NCBI GenBank assembly: GCA_040508515.1
Contig: JBEVMS010000205.1
Span: 1 to 6,759 of the forward strand
Source: JBEVMS01 sp040508515
GTDB taxonomy: Bacteria; Pseudomonadota; Gammaproteobacteria; Xanthomonadales; Rhodanobacteraceae
Direction: 5' to 3'
DNA length: 6,759 nt
Shown: piece after piece, positions 1 to 5,584 of the stretch
Position numbering within the stretch: position 1 is the first letter of the stretch
Layout: every line of letters begins with the position of its first letter
Made by a program: the position numbers and the translations under genes
Notes under the pieces: generated by a model
Database searches by the model: none
What the model was told of the DNA's origin: nothing
What the model saw: the letters and a program-made list of their open reading frames with translations, nothing else

Positions 1-384
1 GCCAGCAATGTGCGCATCTACAAGCATGATGCGGTCGAAGTGCTGCAACACGAGATTGCCCCCGGCGCGCTGGCCGAAGCACGCATCTGGTTTCCCGACC
101 CCTGGCACAAGAAGCGGCACAACAAGCGGCGGCTGGTACAAGCTGATTTTGTCGCCTTGCTGGCCTCGCGCATGGCGCCGGATGGGCTGCTGCATCTGGC
201 CACGGATTGGCAACCCTATGCCGAGCACATGCTGGAAACGATGGAAGCGGCACCCGACTGGCGCAACCAACTGGGCCCCGGCCAATACGCTGAGAAACCC
301 GACTGGCGCATCGAAACCCACTTTGAACGGCGCGGTCTGAAGCTGGGTCACGGCGTCTGGGACCTGCTCTACCGTCGCCGCTGA
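1..384 (+). CDS. trmB: tRNA (guanine-N7-)-methyltransferase TrmB, C-terminal part (5' end outside window)
   Basis: Cytoplasmic SAM-dependent enzyme that makes m7G at position 46 of the tRNA variable loop. The frame is open from base 1, so the gene begins upstream; 127 codons remain, and about the first 100 residues, with the glycine-rich SAM-binding loop, are missing. Visible family hallmarks, numbered from the first codon in the window, are HDAVEVL at 9-15, the signature FPDPWHKKRHNKRR at 31-44, ATDWQPYAEHML near 64-75, and the C-terminal RGLKLGHGVWDLLYRR. These align almost residue for residue with my memory of E. coli TrmB. GTG codon 4 is an internal valine and not a start. A 5-bp hairpin (GCGAG/CTCGC, 385-398) follows the stop directly but has no T-tract, so termination there is uncertain. 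No sign of damage in the part seen. Confidence 0.96.
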   Translation, partial: ASNVRIYKHDAVEVLQHEIAPGALAEARIWFPDPWHKKRHNKRRLVQADFVALLASRMAPDGLLHLATDWQPYAEHMLETMEAAPDWRNQLGPGQYAEKPDWRIETHFERRGLKLGHGVWDLLYRRR

Positions 385-635
385 GCGAGAACCCTCGCGT
401 GCCCGAGTCGCCGCTTCGCGCCCACTCTCCGCACGGCACCCGTGACCCGGACAAGCCCCCATAGCAACCAGCCGTGTCCGATCCGCCGCAAGTGGCGATG
501 GCGCCCGTGCACGCCGCGGCGGGGACGCAAGCGTGTTATCGCGTTGAGCACCAATCGCCAGCATCGACTGCGACGGCATCGGATCGGCACGCCCTCGCGC
601 CCGGGTCCCCGCCAGTACTCGCCCAAGTTGTAGCG

Positions 636-672
636 TGGTCGGAAAACGCACGTTTTAGCCTGGACGGAAAAC
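636..672. repeat. Direct repeat overlapping an inverted repeat, possible operator
   Basis: TGGTCGGAAAAC (636-647) recurs as TGGACGGAAAAC (661-672), 11 of 12 bases identical, with starts 25 bp apart. The first copy is also one arm of a perfect 6-bp inverted repeat, AAAACG-CA-CGTTTT (643-656). The A/T tracts stand out from the GC-rich surroundings. The arrangement could be a protein-binding site or chance. No T-tract terminator and no nearby start codon gives it a clear role. Confidence 0.3.
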
Positions 673-740
673 TTTGTGTTGCGCTGCGCACCCACCACGG
701 CGGCGCAGGGTGGTCGTGGTCATGGGCACCACCCCCGTGT

Positions 741-771
741 GGCCAAGCCGCCAGTTCGCCGCGGCTTGGCC
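741..771. repeat. Perfect 11-bp inverted repeat (strong hairpin)
   Basis: GGCCAAGCCGC (741-751) and GCGGCTTGGCC (761-771) are exact reverse complements around a 9-base loop, CAGTTCGCC. The stem has 9 G/C pairs of 11 and should be stable as RNA on either strand. No run of T follows on either side, so it does not look like a standard intrinsic terminator. GTAG occurs at 776-779, just after the stem. REP-type elements carry a GTAG-like tetranucleotide but at the other side of the palindrome, so that assignment is weak. A terminator read from trmB, a REP relative or a small-RNA element are all possible. Confidence 0.55.
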
Positions 772-924
772 CGGGGTAGTTGCAGCTTCTCGATCGGCTG
801 ATCGGCATGGACGTGCTCACTGGATGGAAGCCGAGACCGATGCCGCAGGCGTGGGGCTTCATCACGTAGGGTCGTGCCACGCGGGCGCGCGATCGCAATT
901 CATCAAGCGCAGCGATTGCCCGCG

Positions 925-930
925 TATACT
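925..930 (+). promoter_or_regulatory. Possible sigma-70 -10 box upstream of the SLC13 permease
   Basis: TATACT matches the TATAAT consensus at five of six positions and lies about 90 bp before the permease start. No good TTGACA-like hexamer sits 16-18 bp upstream; the sequence there is ATCAAG. The promoter is therefore weak, activator-dependent or false. A start near 937 would give a leader of about 85 bases containing the GGCCCGGGCC palindrome just before the gene. Confidence 0.3.
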
Positions 931-1020
931 CGCGCCATCACTCTTACCTACTCTTCGCGGCGCGATCAGGTGCGCCATGGCCCGGGCCGCTGATAGGCCC
1001 ATCTAGGGACGAACCCAAGC

Positions 1021-2862
1021 GTGGCACTTTCGCTCACCCCCGAAATGATCTTGGTGCTCGGGCTGGTGGGCTTCACCATGCTGATGCTGGTGCTGGAGTG
1101 GATTCGCGCCGACATGGTGGCGCTGCTGGTAGTGGTGGTGATCGGCCTGACCGGCCTGATTCCCTCCGACCGGGTATTCAACGGGTTCGCCGGCAACGCG
1201 GTGATCGCGATCATCGCGATCATGATCATGGGCGCCGGCCTCGATCACGCCGGCGTGCTCAATCTCACCGCCCGCTTCGTGATGCGCATGGCGCGCGGGG
1301 TGGAGTCGCGCCTGGGCGTGGTGATCAATATCGTCACCAGCCTGTTCAGCGCGGTGATTCCCAGCCAGGCATTGGCGGCGTTGATGATCCCGGTGACCAG
1401 CCGACTCTCGGCGCGCACCGGCGTGCCGATCTCGCGGCTGCTGCTGCCGATGTCGTTCTGCATCCTGACCGCCACCAACACCACGCTGATCGCCAACTCG
1501 CCGCTGATCGTGCTGAACGACTTGATCGCCAGCGCCAACGCCAACCTGCCGCCCGGCGCGCATACGATCCCCAAGTTCGGACTGTTCAGCGTCAGCCCGG
1601 TCGGGCTGGTGTTGGCGGCCGCCGGCGTCCTGTTCTTTTATTTCTTCACCAAGCGGCTGCTGCCGGAACGCGAAGACGAGCGCCTGAAGGTGACGCCCGG
1701 GCGCACCGAAAGCTACTTTGCCGAAACCTACGGCATCGTCGGCGACACCGCCGAACTGACCGTCACCGCCGAAAGCCCGTTGGTCGGCATGAGCATCGCC
1801 GAGGTCGAGCGGCTTTATCACGCGCCGCTGATTCTGGCGATCAAGAGCGGCAACGAGGCGCGCATGGCGCCGCCGGGTGATCAGATGATCTGGGTCGGCA
1901 CAGTGCTGGGCGTGCTGGGGCCGCGCGACCAGCTCAACGCCTTCGCCAACAACCAGCTATGCCGCTTGTCCAGCCGCATGCGCCAGCTCGGCGAGCTGTT
2001 CAACGCCAGCCGCGCGGGCATTTCCGAAGCGGTGATTCCACCCAGCTCGCGCTTCCTCAAAAAGAGCGTGGGCGAGCTGCGCCTGCGCAAGCGCTTTGGC
2101 ATCTCGGTACTGGCGGTGACGCGCGGCGATCAGGTGTTCCGCGACGACGTACGCGAAGTCAACCTGCGCGCCGGCGACACCATGGTGCTGCATTCGTCCT
2201 GGCGCGACTTGGAGCTGGCCTCCGAAGACAAAGACCTGGTGGTGGTCACCGACATCCCCAAGGAAGAACAGCGCCCCGGCAAGATCTGGCAGGCGGTCGG
2301 CTTTTTCGCGCTGGCCAAGTGCCTGGCCCTGTTCACCAACCTGGACTTATCGGTGGCGATGATGACCGGCGCGATCGGCATGCTGCTAACCGGCGTGCTG
2401 AACATGGACGAGGCGTACAAGGCGATCAATTGGAAGACCATCTTCGTCACCGCCTGCCTGATTCCGTTGGGCTGGTCGATGGATTCCACCGGCACCGCCT
2501 CGTGGCTGGCACAACAGGTGTTGCAACACCTGGGCGGCGGCTCGCACTGGGTGTTGCAACTGGCGCTGGCGGTGCTGACCTTGCTGTTCTCGCAGGTGAT
2601 GTCCAACGTCGGCGCCACCGTGATGATGGTGCCGATCGCCATCTCGGTAGCGGTGGCCACCGGCGGCAATCCCTCGGCCTATGCGCTGATCGTGGCGGTG
2701 TCCTCGTCCAACACGTTCCTGCTCAGCTCGGGCCATCCGGCGCTGATGATGGTGGCCGGCCCGGGCGGCTACCGCGGCAAGGATTTCCTGCGCACCGGCA
2801 TCCCGCTGACCGTGCTGGTGCTGGTGCTGACCTTGGTCACCATCAATCTGATGTATCGCTGA
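1021..2862 (+). CDS. SLC13/DASS family permease with two TrkA-C (RCK_C) domains
   Basis: Inner-membrane anion transporter of the divalent-anion:sodium symporter type (COG0471-like), 613 residues. The N-terminal membrane half (about 9-210) has helices near 9-28, 32-50 and 59-76 and the re-entrant motif ATNTTLIANSP at 151-161. The C-terminal half (about 424-611) carries the matching SNVGATVMM at 528-536. These correspond to the paired Ser/Thr-Asn-Thr hairpin tips that bind substrate and Na+ in the family. Between the halves lie two soluble TrkA-C-like domains, about 240-312 and 328-412, each with a GxD/GDxM-type strand, thought to be regulatory ligand-binding modules. Length fits RCK-containing members. 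The GTG start follows an in-frame TAG at 994-996; AGGGA (1005-1009) is a weak Shine-Dalgarno 11 bases away. ATG 1045 is a less likely alternative. Substrate (sulfate, dicarboxylate or another anion) cannot be told from sequence. Confidence 0.9.
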   Translation: MALSLTPEMILVLGLVGFTMLMLVLEWIRADMVALLVVVVIGLTGLIPSDRVFNGFAGNAVIAIIAIMIMGAGLDHAGVLNLTARFVMRMARGVESRLGVVINIVTSLFSAVIPSQALAALMIPVTSRLSARTGVPISRLLLPMSFCILTATNTTLIANSPLIVLNDLIASANANLPPGAHTIPKFGLFSVSPVGLVLAAAGVLFFYFFTKRLLPEREDERLKVTPGRTESYFAETYGIVGDTAELTVTAESPLVGMSIAEVERLYHAPLILAIKSGNEARMAPPGDQMIWVGTVLGVLGPRDQLNAFANNQLCRLSSRMRQLGELFNASRAGISEAVIPPSSRFLKKSVGELRLRKRFGISVLAVTRGDQVFRDDVREVNLRAGDTMVLHSSWRDLELASEDKDLVVVTDIPKEEQRPGKIWQAVGFFALAKCLALFTNLDLSVAMMTGAIGMLLTGVLNMDEAYKAINWKTIFVTACLIPLGWSMDSTGTASWLAQQVLQHLGGGSHWVLQLALAVLTLLFSQVMSNVGATVMMVPIAISVAVATGGNPSAYALIVAVSSSNTFLLSSGHPALMMVAGPGGYRGKDFLRTGIPLTVLVLVLTLVTINLMYR

Positions 2863-2866
2863 CGCG

Positions 2867-2913
2867 AATCGCCGGCCACCGGGTTTAACCCCATCGCGCG
2901 GATCGCGGCGATT
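2867..2913. promoter_or_regulatory. Nested inverted repeat between permease and sigma gene
   Basis: AATCGCCG (2867-2874) and CGGCGATT (2906-2913) are exact reverse complements enclosing 31 bases. That interior contains the palindrome GGGTTTAACCC (2881-2891). The structure starts four bases after the permease stop and ends 34 bases before the sigma start. It could be a transcript-end structure without a T-tract or an operator for the sigma operon. I could not find a clear -35/-10 pair for either housekeeping or ECF sigma in this gap. Confidence 0.35.
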
Positions 2914-2947
2914 ACCTGGAGCAACACCTCCCAAGGATCAGGATCAC

Positions 2948-3633
2948 GTGTCGCACGCCATGACGTTTCCGCTTGTCCATTGCGATGACCGCATCGCGCC
3001 CGCCTGGCCGATCGGCCGGTGGAAAGCGCTCAACCGCAAGCCCGATACCGACAGTCTCATCGAGGCGCTCAGCGACGAAGCCTGCATGTGCCGCTACCAG
3101 CGCGGCGACGACAAGGCGTTCGAACAACTCTATGCACGTTATCGCCAACGCTTGCATCGCTATGCCTTGCGCCTGGCGCCGCGCGCCGCCGAGGCCGAAG
3201 AACTCTTCCAGGAGGTATGGACCGCGGTGATCCAGGGCCGGGCGCAGTATCGTCCCAGCGCGCGCTTCGCCAGCTGGCTATTCGCCATCGCGCACCGCCG
3301 CGCCGCCGCGCCGCCGATCGCTGGCGCGCGCTCGCCCGGCATGCGCCGGACTGGCGAGGCTCGCCGGGCGACGAAGACGCTGATCCCATAGTCCATCTAA
3401 CCAGCCAGGACGCCCCCGATCGCGAGGCGCACAGTCGCGCGCTGGGCGAGGCCTTGCTGGCCGCCATCGCGACGCTGCCACTGCCGCAGCGCGAAGCGTT
3501 TCTGCTCAAGGCAGAAGGCGCGCTGAGTCTGGAAGAAATCGCGCAGATCACCGACAGCTCACGCGCAACGGTCAAGAGCCGGCTGCGCTATGCCAGCACC
3601 AAGCTGCGCGCCGCACTGGAGCCCTGGCGATGA
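2948..3633 (+). pseudogene. ECF sigma factor (sigma-70 family), frameshifted by an octamer repeat
   Basis: RNA polymerase sigma factor of the extracytoplasmic-function type, split over two frames. Frame one (2948-3391, 147 codons) holds region 2: residues 50-118 include GDDKAFEQLYARY, AEELFQEVW and FASWLFAIAHRR. It then runs out of frame to TAG at 3389-3391. The next frame, open through 3633, holds region 4, with the helix-turn-helix SLEEIAQITDSSRATVKSRL near the end. The switch lies at 3296-3316. Deleting one CGCCGCCG unit (3301-3308) gives a continuous 225-residue protein reading AHRRAADRWRAL, which matches the usual ARNRAIDxLRR stretch of ECF factors. GTG 2948 has AAGGA at 2933-2937 and AGGA at 2940-2943; ATG 2960 is the alternative start. 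No start with a binding site precedes region 4 alone. As written the product would lack promoter -35 recognition. Sequencing error is possible. Confidence 0.85.
3293..3316 (+). repeat. Octamer tandem repeat at the sigma frameshift
   Basis: The tract reads as three 8-base units: CACCGCCG (3293-3300), then CGCCGCCG twice (3301-3308, 3309-3316). Bases 3295-3316 are all G or C. Because 8 is not a multiple of 3, gain or loss of one unit changes the frame of the sigma gene. Two units give the open frame; three, as here, close it. Confidence 0.85.
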
Positions 3634-3953
3634 GCGAGCGCGACCTGGACGACTTGGTTCGGTTCTATCAAAGCCACGCGCAGGAATCGCCCGCGGCATG
3701 GCTCGATGCGCGCGTGCTGCAACAGGCGCGTGTGGCGCGCCGGCAACGGCAACGACGCCTCGCCTTGGCGGCCGCCGCCTGCCTGCTGCTGGTAATGAGC
3801 GCGGGACTACGCCGTTCCCAACCGGCCGCCGATACCTCGCTCACCACCCTTGAAACCCGCAGTCACAACTACCTACTGCAAATGGACATTCCCATCCACG
3901 CCTCGCCGCTGACTCGGCAAATGCTCGAACTGCCAGCAACCCGCGGTGATTGA
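3630..3953 (+). CDS. One-TM protein in anti-sigma position
   Basis: A 107-residue protein whose ATG overlaps the sigma stop as ATGA (3630-3633), the arrangement typical of translationally coupled ECF sigma/anti-sigma pairs. Residues 1-43 are charged and rich in arginine toward the end (ARVARRQRQRR), fitting a cytoplasmic N-terminus held by the positive-inside rule. Residues 44-60 form one membrane span (LALAAAACLLLVMSAGL). Residues 61-107 would be periplasmic. No Cys/His zinc-finger (ZAS) motif is present and I recognise no named domain, so the anti-sigma role rests on position and topology only. If translation depends on ribosomes finishing the sigma gene, the upstream frameshift would lower its expression too. 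Confidence 0.75.
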   Translation: MSERDLDDLVRFYQSHAQESPAAWLDARVLQQARVARRQRQRRLALAAAACLLLVMSAGLRRSQPAADTSLTTLETRSHNYLLQMDIPIHASPLTRQMLELPATRGD

Positions 3954-3982
3954 TTCCTCACACATGATTTCCTGGAGCCACC

Positions 3983-4546
3983 ATGCAGCGTCTCGTTCTC
4001 GTCCTTACCCTCGTCCTGATTGGCGTGCTCAGCCAGGCGGCGCACGCGGAGGTTCCTAAAGGCTGGATTCTCAGCGGCTCGGACCGTAGCAATTACCTGA
4101 CCGGCACCGAGCCGGGCGACCAGGGCGCCGCGCGCCGCGCTTATCTCAAGGCCACACCGCAAGCGGGCGTTGGCTTCGGCACGCTCACGCAGGTGATCGA
4201 TGCGAGCAACTATCGCGGCAAGCGCGTGCGTCTTTCCGGCTACTTGAGCAGCGATGCGGCTACCAGCGGTGGCTTCTGGATGCGCATCGATGGCGCGGGC
4301 AGTCGCCGGCTGGGTTTCGACAATATGGAAAATCGCGCGGTTACCGGCACCACGGCACGCCAACGCTACCAGGTGGTGCTGGATGTGCCGGCCGAAGCGA
4401 CCGATATTGCGTTCGGGTTCCTGCTGGTCGGCAAAGGCCAGCTGTGGGCTGATGGCCTGCGCCTGGAGACGGTGGACAGCTCCGTCCCGGTTACCAGTTC
4501 TGTCACGCTGCCTGCCGCACCGACCAATCTTGACTTCGCTGACTGA
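3983..4546 (+). CDS. Secreted beta-sandwich protein of unknown function
   Basis: A 187-residue exported protein. Residues 1-22 are a signal peptide (hydrophobic MQRLVLVLTLVLIGVLSQ, cleavage after AHA). The mature part is one domain, about 27-164, with motifs GWILSGSDRSNY, YRGKRVRLSGYL (77-88), FWMRIDG (98-104), FDNMENR (112-118), QRYQVVLDVP (127-136) and a KGQLWADGLRLE strand (151-162). I know this pattern from periplasmic proteins, and from domains fused to transcription regulators, that look like carbohydrate-binding jelly-roll folds; no ligand is established to my knowledge. The tail PAAPTNLDF is also common in them. GGAG at 3974-3977, five bases before ATG, is a good ribosome binding site. 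It follows the anti-sigma-like gene by 29 bp and probably shares its transcript, so it is a candidate effector or sensor of that unit. Confidence 0.85.
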   Translation: MQRLVLVLTLVLIGVLSQAAHAEVPKGWILSGSDRSNYLTGTEPGDQGAARRAYLKATPQAGVGFGTLTQVIDASNYRGKRVRLSGYLSSDAATSGGFWMRIDGAGSRRLGFDNMENRAVTGTTARQRYQVVLDVPAEATDIAFGFLLVGKGQLWADGLRLETVDSSVPVTSSVTLPAAPTNLDFAD

Positions 4547-4562
4547 TCGGCACGCCACGGGA

Positions 4563-4907
4563 TCAACCGGCCAGCACGACCTGGCCGTGATCCACCCATA
4601 CCGCCACCGCCCGTAAGCTCTGCCCACGGCACGGACCGGCGCTGCACAACCCATCATCGACATCGAAGCTGGCGCCGTGCGCGGCGCAAACCAGCACCTC
4701 GTTCTTCAGCAGGAATTTGCCCGGCGACCAATCCAGTCGCCGCCCGGCATGCGGGCAGATGTTGAGGTAGGCACGCACCGTGTCGCCCCGCCGATAGACG
4801 ATGATGCTTTCCGCTTCGCCGTCGATGAGGACATCGTCGCAGGCGATCGCGCCGCCGTCAGGAATGTCCTGAAGCTGGCACAGGGGGGCGGCGGTTATTG
4901 GGTCCAT
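4563..4907 (-). CDS. Single-domain Rieske [2Fe-2S] protein
   Basis: A 114-residue soluble ferredoxin-like protein. Cluster ligands are visible as CPH (C51, H53) in NICPHAGRRLD and CAAH (C74, H77) in VCAAHGASFDVDDG, the CxH...CxxH pair of Rieske domains. The rest fits the small Rieske fold: a PLCQLQDIPDGG opening, a VYRRGDTVRAY strand before the first ligand pair, and a VWVDHGQVVLAG closing strand. No signal peptide, membrane anchor or catalytic domain is present, so it is likely a cytoplasmic electron carrier or NirD-like subunit; the partner is not in this window. I place the start at ATG 4907, with GAGG (4917-4920) nine bases upstream. The frame stays open to 4985, but those extra 26 residues look non-coding. 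It ends 16 bp from the stop of the convergent secreted-protein gene. Confidence 0.9.
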   Translation of the reverse strand: MDPITAAPLCQLQDIPDGGAIACDDVLIDGEAESIIVYRRGDTVRAYLNICPHAGRRLDWSPGKFLLKNEVLVCAAHGASFDVDDGLCSAGPCRGQSLRAVAVWVDHGQVVLAG

Positions 4908-4983
4908 CGGCACTTGCCTCACGGGCCCTTTGGCCCCATCGTTACACACGTAAGTCACTGATTTTACCACACGGATTTTTAAC
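4908..4983. promoter_or_regulatory. Divergent promoter region between Rieske gene and small membrane-protein gene
   Basis: This 76-bp gap is the only spacer between two genes that point away from each other, so it should hold both promoters. Bases 4941-4983 are clearly more A/T-rich than their surroundings. On the minus strand TAAAAT (4966-4961) is a -10 candidate for the Rieske gene, without a good -35. On the plus strand TTACAC (4942-4947) could serve as a -35, without a convincing -10. GGGCC/GGCCC (4923-4936) forms a 5-bp hairpin in the Rieske leader. Confidence 0.4.
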
Positions 4984-5259
4984 ATGCGCTTCGTCCTGCC
5001 TCCGTTGCGTCGCCCCCGTCATCCGTTGGCGCGCGCCTTGTCGCTGCTGGTCGGCGTGGCCTTGGTCGGGCTGTTGCTGGTGTTTGGGCTGGTGGTCGGC
5101 GGCGTGCTGCTGATCGGCGGCGGCGTCCTGCTGGCGCTACGTTACTGGACCCGTGGTCAGCGCAAAGTAACTGCCTCACCGGCTCGGGGAAGTCATCGTC
5201 CCGACGTGCTGGAAGGCGAGTTTGTCGTCGTCCATCAGCGCGGCCCGGCCGCGCACTAA
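4984..5259 (+). CDS. Small two-helix inner-membrane protein, function unknown
   Basis: A 91-residue protein. Residues 1-17 are basic (LPPLRRPRHPLAR). Residues 18-53 are one long hydrophobic, glycine-rich stretch that could fold as two short membrane helices around GLVVGG. Residues 54-91 are a hydrophilic tail containing DVLEGEFVVV at 74-83. That closing LEGEF/Y-VVV pattern recurs in small proteobacterial membrane proteins of unknown role, which supports a real gene. No clear Shine-Dalgarno precedes ATG 4984 (ACGGATTTTTAAC). It is divergent from the Rieske gene, but a functional link is not shown. I do not recognise a named family. Confidence 0.75.
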   Translation: MRFVLPPLRRPRHPLARALSLLVGVALVGLLLVFGLVVGGVLLIGGGVLLALRYWTRGQRKVTASPARGSHRPDVLEGEFVVVHQRGPAAH

Positions 5260-5584
5260 AGATCGCCATCGGCCAGCTTCGCGTCGGCGATGAGCTGACC
5301 CATGTGCGGTAGCGACTCACTCAATACGTTGCGCCCGCTGTCAGGACCGATCGCCGACGCGCGATCACCACGCGACCATCAACTGCCCCAGCGAGATGCC
5401 TGACTCTCAGCGACGTTTCGGGCGGGGTAAATGCCGCTCAAGCCTTGCTTCGACGTCCGGATGCAGCCCTGGATGCGGCGCCATAGCGCCACGCAGAAGC
5501 TGGGCTTTTTGCCCGGGTCGGATATCAATTTAGAAGGGGCCAACCGCTACACTTGCGGCCTTGTCTTTATGCCTGCGATGTCCC
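5260..5584. other. 325-bp intergenic region, no convincing intact gene
   Basis: Plus-strand frames here have no domain or good ribosome binding site. On the minus strand, 5256-5378 is open for 40 codons and ends in the protein-like GRNVLSESLPHMGQLIADAK...; it has no good start and overlaps the stop of the upstream plus-strand gene, so it may be a remnant or chance. Hairpins occur at 5349-5366 (GATCGC/GCGATC), 5477-5490 (GGCGC/GCGCC) and 5502-5514 (GGGC, five-T loop, GCCC). TACACT (5548-5553) is a weak -10 candidate for the exporter gene, with ATCAAT-like sequence in the -35 zone. Confidence 0.5.

Larger units (their letters stand above)
385..1020. other. 636-bp intergenic region without a convincing gene
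   Basis: Open frames here on both strands translate to arginine-, proline- and histidine-rich strings with no recognisable domain, no good ribosome binding site and mutually overlapping extents, so I call none of them. The stretch holds several inverted repeats: 385-398 (5-bp stem), 432-444 (CACGG/CCGTG), 643-656 (AAAACG/CGTTTT), 741-771 (11-bp stem) and 791-804 (CGATC/GATCG). The palindrome GCGATCGC lies at 889-896 and a -10-like TATACT at 925-930. At 636 bp it is much longer than the other gaps in the window. It may hold the promoter and leader of the downstream permease, decayed DNA, or a small RNA. Confidence 0.6.

Noticed and set aside
536..898. Minus-strand open frame of 120 codons in the first gap
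   Set aside because: No domain, no ribosome binding site, low-complexity composition; overlapped by equally long frames on the other strand.
961..1020. Riboswitch in the permease leader
   Set aside because: A palindrome and some pairing are present, but no conserved core of a known riboswitch class is visible.
1003..1821. Long minus-strand open frame (272 codons) opposite the permease
   Set aside because: It is rich in His, Gln, Asp and Arg with no domain, and lies fully antisense to a well-supported transporter; a typical shadow of GC-rich coding DNA.
1959..2888. Plus-strand open frame of 309 codons inside the permease
   Set aside because: Arginine/glycine/histidine-rich out-of-frame translation of the permease, with no recognisable domain.
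3296..3316. Programmed -1 ribosomal frameshift in the sigma gene
   Set aside because: The direction fits, but the tract is all G/C with no slippery heptamer of the X-XXY-YYZ kind; the octamer duplication explains the shift more simply and restores normal protein spacing.
3293..3316. CRISPR-like or minisatellite array
   Set aside because: Only two exact copies plus one near copy, no spacers; it is a short slippage tract inside a coding sequence.
4908..4985. Upstream extension of the Rieske protein to 140 residues
   Set aside because: The additional N-terminal residues are not family-like, and ATG 4907 has a usable ribosome binding site.
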